Shown here: piece after piece, positions 35,660 to 46,843 of the stretch
Layout of the letters: every line of letters starts with the position of its first letter
How positions within the stretch are numbered: the first letter of the stretch is position 1
The notes under the pieces: model-generated
The model's database searches: none
What the model saw: only the letters and a program-made list of their open reading frames with translations
What the model was told of the DNA's origin: nothing
DNA from: Parietaria judaica
Taxonomy: Eukaryota > Streptophyta > Magnoliopsida > Rosales > Urticaceae
Assembly (NCBI GenBank): GCA_954871525.1
Contig: OX940870.1
Coordinates: 11,625,501-11,689,500 of the forward strand
DNA length: 64,000 nt
Direction: 5' to 3'
Program-made: the position numbers and the translations under genes

Positions 35660-35800
35660 CCGTAAAACCGCCGAAGCTTCGCCGTCGATCACCGTGGCCT
35701 CCGTGTTTCCGAGCGCGCAACCCGTCGGAGTACTTGTTGGTGAGGCACGACCCGACGGTCTCCATACCCGCACTGCACGTGAAATTGACGAAGAAGGATA
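35660..35800 (-). pseudogene. Serine hydroxymethyltransferase-like fragment carried by the MULE
   Basis: On the minus strand this encodes NFTCSAGMETVGSCLTNKYS followed by DGL, closely resembling the conserved N-terminal segment of serine hydroxymethyltransferase around SENF...ME..GS.LTNKYSEG. That enzyme interconverts serine and glycine with tetrahydrofolate. After the match the frame drifts, where the Tyr-Tyr-Gly-Gly motif would be expected, suggesting a small indel. Only about 45 codons are present, so this is a captured fragment and not a functional gene. The assignment is by motif memory. Confidence 0.6.
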
Positions 35801-36134
35801 AACTGAAATAAACACAAATTAACAAACACAAATGTACAGTAAATAAAACAAAATTTATATTAAAAAAATAAACATAATCAGTAAACTAAAATACACACAG
35901 ATTAAAGACATTAATATGGATCTACAACAAATTAAATCAAATGATTTTTTAAATTAAAAAATTAAACATTACTAAACCGAATTAACATGAATTAATGAAC
36001 ATCAACACGAATTAATTCACCAACTCCGTTGATGGCAGTCGGAGCTTGACAGTGCGTGCAGAGGTGGTGGGTGGTGTTCAAACCCAGATTCGACGCTTCA
36101 GAGAGAAGGCGATGCCTATTAGACTCCTACCTCG

Positions 36135-36404
36135 GTGATTGAGCGCGAAAACAGACTCCACAAAATCGTCGACGAACTCCGCGACTTCTCCGCCAGCGAC
36201 ATCATCTCCATCGACGACGGATCGGCAGAGCGATCCCGCGCGGCACAGATCGAAGGTGAGTTGTGGACGGAGACTCTCCTCCGTAGGTCGGAGATGACCG
36301 GGACAGCGTGCTTCGCCGCCGCGCTGTCCGCCATGGCCGACAAAGCTCGGAGGAGAGAGAGAAGCTTTGGTTATGGTTCAAAGAGAGAAGAAGAAGAATG
36401 GCTC

Positions 36405-36480
<76 letters not shown>
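36135..36480 (+). other. Captured coding-like segment of unknown origin plus GA microsatellite
   Basis: An open stretch with a protein-like composition (IERENRLHKIVDELRDFSA, then SIDDGSAERSRAAQIEGELW) runs to about 36405 and then enters a (GA)n tract (about 36409-36476) and poly-G. I do not recognise the family. High GC against the AT-rich surroundings and position inside the MULE suggest a second captured exon. Confidence 0.45.
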
Positions 36481-36486
<6 letters not shown>

Positions 36487-36746
36487 ATTCAAAATTTGTA
36501 ATTAAATTCCAAAATTTGTGCACAATTAATCATACCATGATTTGTGGGATAATGATAATTACCAATTTAATTAATTACGAAAATAATAAACGAAATTGAT
36601 TAATTAAAGGGTATTTTAGTATTAAAATTTGAATTAAATGTGACACCTCATGTTAATTGGCTAGTTTACAAAATTAACCAAAGTTTGGCTATTTTGCAAA
36701 ATCAAAGTTTTAATTTGGCTATTTTGTGCAATTTCTCTTCCTTTAA

Positions 36747-38440
36747 TTGTAACGTTGTGCGACTCATAATTAATGATCTGTAATTTTTATGTACTTAATA
36801 TTGTCAATTATGGTAGTATTAACAAGCTTCAATAAATCAACTTCGCTCATGCGGTGCGACCTATGAATAGATTATGGAAGACTAAAACTCTAATCTTTGA
36901 TGAATTGGCAAAAAAATTGGCCCGTAAGGTGTTAGGTGTTTCTGCCACTTTCTTATAAACTGGGCTCAAATATTCTTCGTAATTCAACCCCGTTGCCTCG
37001 CACGTTAGAACTTGTTGGCGCCTCTGATGGATTAATTGATTTCATTTCCTAAAATCATAGAATATCAATGAGGACAATTAACATTGTAGATTAAATATGT
37101 AATTGTATTTAAAAATAAAATATATTGTAAAAATTCTATAATCACAAACTCTAATTGCAATTAATAATACGTTTTGTAATTATAATTACAATTAAAAAAA
37201 TCAATAATACTTATAATGCATTACAGATTTTGTAATTGGTAATCACAGTTACAGTTACATTATATACAATTTGAAATTGGTAATTTTATACCATTTGAAA
37301 TTGGTAAGTTTTACGGTTTCAAATTAGTAATCAGAGTTACAGTTACATTCTAATGTAAACACTTAAACCAATTCAAATTCAATTATCTGATGTATTTACC
37401 TCAAGTTCGTAATTTAAATTACCAAAATTTCGGTAATTATAATTACGAATAATATATACATCAATCAAAAAATTTAGAAATACAGTATCGAAATTAGAAT
37501 CAGAAACAAAACTAACATTGGCCTAAAATAATCAAATTTGTGTAATTATTATTACGAATAATTGATATATCAATCTAAATTTTTTGAAATACAGTATCGA
37601 AAAAACAAACTTAAAATTTTCCTAAACATGAATCAAATTTCGGTAATTATAATTACGGATTGTATATATATCAATCAAGAAACTTCGAAGGAAAATTCGA
37701 ATCAGAGGATTAACTTTGGCCTAAACATGAAACAAAATTTGAACCAAAATACCAAAATTTTGGTAATTATAATAACGGATAATAGATCTATCAATCAAAT
37801 TTTTTTGCATAAACATGCAAATTCAAAATAATCGATTACTGTATATAAAGCAATAAATCTGGTTGTCTCGTAATTACGGGTTTAAGACACATGCATAGGA
37901 ATTAAACCATTCAAAACAACAATGGATTTCGGACTTACTGGAGGAACGATTCTATTGGTTGAAATCGTATATTGATCGCGACAGAGAAGGCTACGGCGAG
38001 CGATGGGAAGCTTTACGAGCAGGGAGAGGCGATGAAACAGCGATGAAATTTTGAGAGAAAAAGAGTCAAAATAGAATTTTGAGATGAACATATTTTGAAG
38101 AGATTTTGAAATTAATGGGTTTTGACCCGTAATCGTGAGTTTTTAAAATTCTATTTTTCCAAAAAAATATAATTAAGGAAATCGTCAAATACCACAATTA
38201 TAGGAAAATAATTTTGAAAATAAAAAATATAATTAATAATAACTAAACAAAAATTAAAATTAATAACTGATAATAAGGATAATATAGTCCAAACACAATT
38301 TATGGATATAAATTAGTTTTATGAAACTAGAAGCATTTCTTCTAAACTTTAAGTGTACATAAAATAAACGAACACTTCTGGAAAAGGTTGTATCTCTCAA
38401 GAGGGTAAAATGGGGAAAAAATAATTTGAATAAATTCCTT
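36747..38440. other. AT-rich intergenic DNA, diffuse repeats
   Basis: No gene is recognised. From 37400 to 37800 there are four diverged copies of a TAATTATNATTACGNATAATATATAN-type unit about every 100-120 bp (near 37435, 37545, 37640, 37760). Confidence 0.4.
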
Positions 38441-39129
38441 ACCAATCCTTGCACATTTTGTTGAGCCCCGTTATATCCGTTGAGAGCTAAAGCATCTGAA
38501 CTCAGATTATCCTATAAGAATAAGACCCAACTATGAGAGAGAGAATGATTGAAGTTATTGCTACGTTTATTTACGAATTTTTAGTTGCAATGTTTGGCTT
38601 ATTTAAAAAGCCGTAAGCAATGAGAAACGGAAACCGAGTATTTAGGGTATTCTCATAAAGGTAAGGGTATTAGGATTTAGGGGTATTTAACAATAAATCT
38701 AGATTAGGAGTTCTTATATATAGAGGCGTTTAATCTAGGTTTAACCGTCATGTTTAATTAGTAGAGTTTTCCTATTGAGCATCAATGGAGAGTTTTACTA
38801 ATCTAACTCTCGGATTAGTGACCGGACTCTTGAGCCCTATCAGAATTAATACCTTTAAAAAAAAAACCGACTTGAAAAGATAATAGATAGATATCGAACA
38901 AAGAGAGACAAACCATTTGCTGCAAACTGTCTTGTGGCTCAACCACCATGGCTTCTGCTTCTGCTTGTCCCTTCAAATTCAGATAATATAACTCAGACAA
39001 ATCGCGTATTATAAATGAAGAAAGTCAATTATCATCAATATCGACGGTCAAAACTCAAACAAACTTTTCTTTTCCTATTAGCCGTTTTAGTCACGAGGCT
39101 TTCTTGATTCGCATCTTCTCCGTTGCAAA

Positions 39130-41808
39130 TCTATATATATATATAAAAGGACAATCTCAGGTGGCTTAACAGAGAAGCAAGGATTTGAAGATCCTTTTTT
39201 CTCCATTTTTGTATTATTTTTATACTAATTTACGTCTTGCTAAATGCTATGCATTGTTTTTATTAAGATTGGTGCAAAACCATTGCACACTAATTTAATG
39301 CATATCAATAGTGAAATGAGATAATGAGAATTAATTCATATCAATAATAATCACGATTTAAGTTTCTTTAAAGAATCTCAAAAGGCTCTATTTTATTAAA
39401 TAATAATAACTGCATGCAAATAAAAGTGATAGTCGTGCAAATTATAATGTTATTTTTATTGTTTAGAAAATCTATAACTATATGTGATATCGTATTTCAA
39501 GAGACTAACTCTTAAATAATGTAATAACTCCCATTTTAATTGTAGAGGCTACTGAAAGGATTGCATAAATGATGGACGGTACATAACGACGCTAACATTA
39601 TAATAAATGACATGCTTATTCCATGTATCATTTATAAATGATACTCTTGAAAAAATGGAACATAATTGCTTCATTATTTCTTTTTTCTTTCAATGTTTTG
39701 GTTTTATATTTGGTTAGAGTTGATAACTTTGGTGTCATTTGTTTCAGATTGTGCGCATACGGATTAGTTCGTGTATGATCGCGTGAGGTGAATTAAAAGT
39801 CCCGAAACAACTCGAGGGTATGGAGCACTGGCAACTGAATCTTTTAATAGTCGGGTGCCGCCGACAGTTTGTGTCAGACGAATCTGAGTTTCTACTACGC
39901 AAATGCGATTCGGCCTTAGGATGGATTATCGAAAGTCTGGAATGACATCAAGAATAAAAACGGCGACCTAGAGTTATTTAGAGTTCCAATAATTGAACCC
40001 TACAAAATGTGAACGCTTCCAAAGGCTTTTCACGTCAAAAGAGTTCTGGCAGATGAGGTTCCCATGATTTTGTTGATCCTCGCTATCATACGTCCAATGG
40101 CATGCGGACTTGCTCAATCAAAACTGTCAAGGTCGTCTTTCTTTCGTTACATATATTGTATATGAATATAATGTGATGATGACATATTTTTATTATTTAC
40201 AAGTATGCCATTGGTCTTAAAGATGTTCTTATTTATAGATATTTTTTCTTTTGTGTATTGTGTTATTAATTGCAAGTACCGACTCATTAGAATAAGACTC
40301 ATTAGACTAAGGATTTTTAACTCTATTACCTACGATCTCTTTGATATTTTTTTTATCAAATCATATTTTATTAGCGCTGATTTCTTATTTTATTAGCGCT
40401 AATAAGACTAATTTTTTTAACTCTATTACCTACGATCTCTTTGATAGATTTTCGCAGTTATATGGAATTATGGATAATAAGAAATCAGCGCCTTCCTTCC
40501 CTTCATATAATTATGAAAATTCTCTAATATATATATTCTTATATTTAATATGAATGTCTATCTTTGGATTAATATACACTATTTCTTATTTATTTACATA
40601 TTTTACATAATTTTCTTTTTAATCATACAAGTTTTATGTTTATTCATATGAGACCACTAACATCAAAATATCGATTTCCTTACTCTGTAAAACGTTTAAT
40701 TTTTAATTTTAATGAAATGCATAAGAGTAATAGAAGGTAATAAATCAATTTTTTTTTCTTTAAATGCATGCATGTCACATGTACATGTAAGACAGACGAA
40801 CAGATTGACAATTTAATAGTAGAGAAAATCGATCAACCCAAGCTATAAGCCTATTATAACTTACTGGCACTAAACAATAGAAATTGTAAGATATTTCTTC
40901 ATTTCAATTTAAATTACTTTTTTATTGGATGGTTGTGTCTTAATTCTTAAGTATTTTTATTTAAATTTATATGATGTAGCTGGTATCTCAATCAGTTTAA
41001 GAAGAAAAAATCATCTCAAACAATATGTGGTAAACTTTGAAGTACTTCAAAATACTTATGCATATATAGGAATGATCTTTTTACAAATTTTTTAATCAAA
41101 TCTAAACCGTAAATAAAAATATATAGAACTATTCTATAAATATAATGCTTTAATACCATAGTATTTAATAAAAGCAATATCATGATAATTGGAGAAGATC
41201 AATTCTTATATTATATCAGCTATTTGAAGAAAATATTTAAACTGCTTAATGATTTTGCATATCGGCTCATACTGATAATACAATAGATGAAGCATTATCT
41301 AAAAGATTCATATATGATTGAGTATGGTTCAGAAATAATCGGCACAATTTGATTACAATACACAGTCTAAATAATTAACGTGCTCAATATATTTCTGACG
41401 ATTGATAATTTTTTGTCAACGTACTTTGTAATTCACGTACTACACTTACGCTTTGATTTCGATATAATTCCCACAAATAAATTCACATGAATAAAAATAT
41501 TTAACTTATGCATAATTACAAAGTTAAATATATTTTTAAATTTATTTTTCGCCCATTTAACCATAGTTAACAAATAAATGTTCTCAATTTCAACATTTTT
41601 TGTATAGGATTTTAGCGGACTCTTCTATTTTTGCATATTCACTATAAATCATCAAGTTATAAAAATAATATTGAGCATTTTATGAGTTTAACATTGATGA
41701 ATTCCTTCTGTTATAACTTCACAATCAAACTAATCAATTTATTTAACATTTCATCTAAATTAATTAAAAAATCCACGCTGCCGCGCGAAGCCCGGTGCCG
41801 TCCACTAG
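39130..41808 (+). mobile_element. Non-autonomous Helitron inserted in an FRS exon
   Basis: Starts TCTATATATATATATAAAAG after host A (39129). Ends with the GC-rich region around CGCTGCCGCGCGAAGCCCGG (41777-41796) and TCCACTAG at 41808, before host T (41809). This matches the Helitron rules: 5' TC, 3' hairpin and CTRR, A|T target, no duplication. Removing 39130-41808 rejoins the FRS reading frame exactly, which confirms both ends. The 2.68-kb interior has no Rep/helicase gene. It includes a direct repeat at about 40313-40350 and 40410-40447. Confidence 0.93.
40312..40450 (+). repeat. Direct repeat inside the Helitron
   Basis: Two copies, about 97 bp apart, of a segment containing AACTCTATTACCTACGATCT and CTTTGATA, separated by two TTATTAGCGCT units. 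Confidence 0.7.
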
Positions 41809-42194
41809 TTACAAGAAAATTACTACTAGATTCCACAGCAATATTACCGATGGAGTTGTTGACGTTCACACAATTCTTCAGAGATTCGACCAAAGCCCGG
41901 AAAGCAATAATGTAAGTTTCTTCACACATTGAACCTTCTTCGCTCAGCTCAATGGCCCACTTGCATAACTCGTTATAGCGCTGAACCCGAGTCTGTATTC
42001 TCTCCGTCCCTTTGATCGTAGGCTGTTGACTTTTTGTGTCTTTGGCCACCTTTTCAAAATATATTGCGACGGGTCACGGGATGCTTGAGAGCTGATGACG
42101 ACTTAACTGCGCTCGCTTTCTTGGAGGATCGGGACTGAAAAGGAAAGAAAGATAATCGAGTGGCAATATAGTCAAGCTCGCTGCCCAGCTTTCA

Positions 42195-42915
42195 TGTCGT
42201 TTAGTCATGCCTTTTTCTAGTTTATTTAGTGTCTTTATTAGTATTATTTGATGACCAATAGTTATGGGCTTGTTTCCTTAATTGTCATTTTTCTTTCCTT
42301 GAATAGTTTTTGTCATCTTCCTCTTGTTGTAAGGGAGATAACGATCGTCAGTTTCCTTTAGACTTAGTTTGAATAAAAAATTAAGCTTTCCAGCTTTGCT
42401 CCAGAAAATTAATCGTCCTTGTTATTGTTCGGTTCTACACCAGTTGGTATCAGAGCCACTCGATTCTTGCGCAGATGGCGCCGAAGAAACGAGCAGTTCT
42501 TGACGTTTCTGTAGACGACACAGTGAGGCGTGAAGATTTCAATGGATTGTGCGCTCAGATGGAGTTGGTGACTCGCCAATTGCAAACGTTAATGCAAGAC
42601 CGCGCAGCGCATCAACATTATAGAGGCGGATCCGACACGGAGAGCGATCGCGAGAATCCATTCGGGCGACATAATGGCGGCTACGGTCACGAGACGCGTC
42701 GACGTGAGGCGGCCCCATAATTTGCAAGGTGGGAAGCATCGTTCAAAGTGGAAATACCCGAGTTCCACGGATGTTTGCAAGCCGACGAGTTTCTTGATTG
42801 GCTCGTCGCAACCGAAGAGGTTCTCGAGGTTAAAGAGGTTCCAGAGGCGAGGTGAGCACCTCTCGTCGCCACTCGGTTCCGTGGCCGCGCCGCGGCGTGG
42901 TGGACACAAATCAAA
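42195..42915 (+). mobile_element. Ty3/gypsy LTR end, primer-binding site and gag start, truncated
   Basis: An LTR-like segment (start uncertain, perhaps TGTCGTTTAG at 42195) ends TTCTACA near 42439 and is followed by TTGGTATCAGAGCCA (from 42444), the initiator-tRNA primer-binding site. Gag opens at 42475 (MAPKKRAVLDVSVDD). Near 42720 the open frame shifts; the next frame shows the gag core (EIPEFHGCLQADEFLDWL) to about 42915, where similarity stops. No second LTR is seen. The element adjoins the broken upstream end of the FRS remnant. Confidence 0.75.
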
Positions 42916-45900
42916 TAATATTTTGCTCGCACGGGGTTTGAAATTAGAATTAAATAATATTTTATTTTTGTTGTACTCTGACGTTGACAAAAATGAAAAT
43001 AAAGAAATAAAAACACAAAGGATTTTTTAGAGAGATTTGTTCCAAAGCGGTAGTTGACTACGTCCTCTGTAAGTTTATTATTTGATGAAAAGAAGATCAG
43101 TCGAAACCAAAAGCCGGTTCCAAGATGATAAAAAAAAAGATTAAACACTCTAAAATATACAAAATCTCACACTCTTTTCTCTCAAGGTGAATGATTGCGT
43201 GCGTGTAATTGAGTTGTCTTCTTGCTTTTATAGGTCTCCAATTTTTGCCCGTTGGTAGTGGACATTGAACGACCCACTTTCTTAGATCTGTTACTTTCTC
43301 ACTACATCTCAATAAAGTCTCGATTTTAAAAATATGATCAATTTGGGACTAGGCTCCACGTGAAAATAAATTATCAAAGCTCTTTAAGTGTATAATAATA
43401 AGACAATATGTGCGGAAACACAACCACAAGATCGATTCTTTTACCGTATGCACTCGTATATGCCGCGTCAATGATTCCGTTCTCTTTACAAATTTTCGAT
43501 TTTCACATGATTCTACAACACAACTATAGTGAGCTAATACTCACGACATAAAATATTTTAACTACTCACGAGAATGATTTAAGATAGTAATCACACCATA
43601 ATGCATAATGTGCAATGCCATGCAATGTCATTTTATAGCTTTTGAAAATACCATATAAATATTATATTGAGCCCTGCACTATACCAGCGCGCTTTTACGC
43701 CTATAAAGCCTACGCGAGACTTGGGGCGCGACCCTAACCAAGTCAGCTCGTGGCAAAACATCTCCCGACGTACCATTCGGAGACTGCCCGTCTCGATACA
43801 ATCGGCGACTCATGTACAATGTACCCTTCAGAGACTAACCGTCTCAAGACAGCAACACGATGAGACTAACCGCCTCGGTACGGCGCAATTTTATAAAACT
43901 ATAACATATATTGATATCATTATATATATTATGTATGCATAAAATGCTCATGCCATGCCATGTTCAAATTGCATATGTAATGTTTTCATTTTAAAGGTAA
44001 AATTTAACAATAAAACCATTCCTAGCACATCACGTATTCGACTCGACGTACCTTAGCCTTTTAAAGAAAATCTTACGCAATGCAAGATTTACCTTCCTTT
44101 CTCGTATTATATTCTTGATATTTAATACAAAGCTTTCAAAGACTTATAAAAAGTCCAAGCTTCAAGAAATAACACGAGAATAAAAAAATATACTAAAGAA
44201 AGTTATCTCTAGAGCAATTACAAAAGGGCACATTTCACGCTTAGAAACTTCTTTTTATCACACTAGTAAAGAATGAAAATCGTATTGGAAGTAATCTCAT
44301 GACTAATTTCATCTTGGAGTAAGAAATTCAATTTTTTTATTCAAATTTATGATATTATTTTTAGATTTTGAATAACATTTAATTTTTAAGAATTCTCATT
44401 AATATACTCGTCGATTTTAGGGTATACTTTTCAGTTTGCAATTTACTTATCCAAGCACTTTGAATCATAAATTGCTTCTCATTGTAAGACAAACAATTAA
44501 TTAATTACAAACTAATTGTAAACACACTGCTTACAAAATTATATTGCAACAAGAATATCGTTGTAACTTTATTAGTCGCTGATAAGTACCGAAAAGAGCT
44601 ATTATTATATAGTTTAATTGTCAATAATTGTAAGATTATAACAATAAAGTCATGGTAAATATGCTAATTAGGCCACGAAACACATTTGAGATTAATCCTT
44701 TTGATTTTACCTATTTATCTAGATTTAGCTTGTTTTGTTTGAATTGATTTTACTATGATACTGTTAAGGAAATAAATAAAAAAGCAAGGACTTAGAGCAA
44801 ATAGCACAAAGAATGATCAAAGGACCATAGAGCAAATATGAAGAAGTCATGAAGCAATGTGGATCGATCAACTAGCTACTACAAGTGGGACCCAATGAAG
44901 ACTAAGTCAAACGCCACATCACCAAAGCCATACACAAAATCAGCAACAATCTCAAAACAAGCACACGCATAAGCTCCACAAAATAGGGAGCGACTTCCAA
45001 ACAAATGTGTGTATATATAGGGTTTTGATATTTCCAGAGAGAATCGACGCAGAGACCACTTTTTGAGCGTGATCAGTCGCCTTCGAAACCAAATCTTGAA
45101 TTCAAATCCAAGAGAATGAGCCATCACTACTCGAGGCCCAAGGTCATTTCTAACACTCATAATAAATTGTTTATATATAAAGTGTCTCAACCAAAGAACA
45201 CAAAATCATGTCATGGAATATGTAAATTTAACATTTAACAACTCACAGCTCATTAACACGAATCATATGTTTACTAAAAGATTTGACCTGCCTCCTTAAT
45301 AAATAAGGAACGCAAATTCATTTTACCATTTAAGTGATAGATCAATATTAAATATATAAATAAAATAAAAAATTGGTATAACCATATACAAGGAGACAAA
45401 TACCACCCAAGGGGTTATCCAACATCTCGTATGAATTTAACACCTTGAGTATCATTTAATTAATATCTAATATCATCACAAATCCCAACTAAATTTTCCA
45501 AGCGAGTAATAGTACAATATTATAACACAGTCATCATTAAAAAAAAAAAAACCTAAGTCTTCTTTTAATATTATATTATATAAAGGAAAATATTAATATA
45601 AAATGATATATAATACTATTAGTAGGTAAATCACCAATCAGCTATGATCCGTAGATATTAACGACATGCATACAAATAATTTTGCATTTGAAAATATGAT
45701 ATGATAAGTGGGCATATCAAAATACATATGCCTTGTATGTATTTCAGCAATTAAATTCGTATATATATATGGAAACTTGAAAAAAAAAGTCCCCCAAAAT
45801 ACAAGTTCTACCCCTTTTGTCCCCAATGTTAATAAATCTGAAAATCTATTCCTTAAGTCAATTTTTGCCATAATTTTGATAAAAATACCTTCTTTTACCA

Positions 45901-45949
45901 TTTTTTTTGACTCACCCTTTTAACCCTCTCTCTATTCTCTCTCCTTGAA
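42916..45949. other. Intergenic, no gene recognised
   Basis: Reading frames here (43097-43312 minus, 43667-43942, 44879-45190 minus, 45638-45901 minus) have no motif I know. 43780-43880 has three spaced GAGAC...GTCTC-type inverted motifs. Confidence 0.4.
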
Positions 45950-46166
45950 CACGAGAAGTATTAAAATAAGAGTTTATATCACGGCCTTCATGTACCCTCA
46001 TATTCATGAAAAGGTCATCAAATATGTCAATACGATCTCAATATCAAGATGAGTTTACAACCTATCCAATTATCATAAAGAATTTAGAAAGATAATGCAG
46101 GACAAATAAACACAATAATATCATTTTTCATATATAAATAAAAATACAGACACTACAGCTTGACAG

Positions 46167-46778
46167 CACGTGGGCCACTTCTTGAGAGAATAGCGCAATG
46201 GTGAATTTTGACTCAACGTCATCAGAAGTACATAAAACCGTTTTTATAAAAATAAAAAAAAATTGTTGACAGATACATAAATATAAAAGCATTTTTATTT
46301 TAATAAATAAATCATTATAATCCTTATGTTAGCTCTGTTAATAATTATTCCTTTTATTTGTATACATACATAGATGTATATATATAGATTGTTGTACACG
46401 TGTTATTTCATTAAGAAAGCATATTTATCCACAATATTATCATAGTCGATATGATGATATAGTTTCAACCGTGGTTCACAATATTTTTCCTTTGTTTTAG
46501 GTATTTTTTTAACAAACCACGCGTCATTTATTTATCGATATATATACATTATTTTAAAATTATATAATCTATTACCGTAAATTTTAGTGCTAAAATAATA
46601 AATAGACGTATATATATCTACCTAGCTAAAATAATTGTCCATATACATTTATCTATTAGATATCGTAATCTTATATCTATAGTACTTAATTCTACATATT
46701 ATTTATTTATTTATTTTATTTATCTATTAGATATTGTAATCTTATATCGTACCATCACATACTATATATATAAGTAAG
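46167..46778 (+). promoter_or_regulatory. ZIP promoter region, copy A (G-boxes and TATA box)
   Basis: Two CACGTG G-box/E-box hexamers (46167-46172 and 46397-46402) and a TATA-like TATATATAAG ending about 70 bp before the start codon. In Arabidopsis the iron-uptake transporter IRT1 is controlled by bHLH proteins that bind E-box-type sites; a similar control here is inference. Confidence 0.45.
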
Positions 46779-46843
46779 TAAGTTCACATATTCCTGCTCA
46801 TCTTTCTAAGTCGTTGATATCAAAAAAGAAAAAAAAATTGACG

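Larger units (their letters stand above)
35102..36737. mobile_element. Pack-MULE candidate with 9-bp TSD
   Basis: The 9 bp TTCCTTTAA is duplicated exactly at 35093-35101 and 36738-36746. The ends are inverted copies over about 100 bp, sharing AAAATAGCCAAA and GGTTAATTTTGTAAACTAGCC. The length is 1,636 bp and there is no transposase. The GC-rich interior (35680-36350) carries host-gene-like coding pieces, as in Pack-MULEs, followed by a long GA microsatellite. Confidence 0.85.
38443..42075 (-). pseudogene. FAR1-related sequence (FRS) gene, 3' part, split by a Helitron
   Basis: Minus-strand exons match the C-terminal half of plant FAR1/FHY3-related proteins, domesticated MULE transposases acting as nuclear transcription factors. 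The first piece (about 42075-41809) has PSQYILKRW, then after a one-base loss near 42050 RVQRYNELCKWAIELSEEG and RALVESLKNCVNVNNS. The Helitron interrupts this exon between 41809 and 39129; directly after it the exon continues in frame to 39065, ending in NRKRK with donor GTTTGT. The next exons are 38970-38914 (EAMVVEPQDSLQQM; acceptor AAG, donor GTTTGT) and 38511-38443 (ALNGYNGAQQNVQGL; donor GTAAGG). No further 3' exon and no FAR1 DNA-binding or MULE catalytic part is present, so it is a fragment. Upstream it meets a gypsy-type LTR. Confidence 0.85.
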
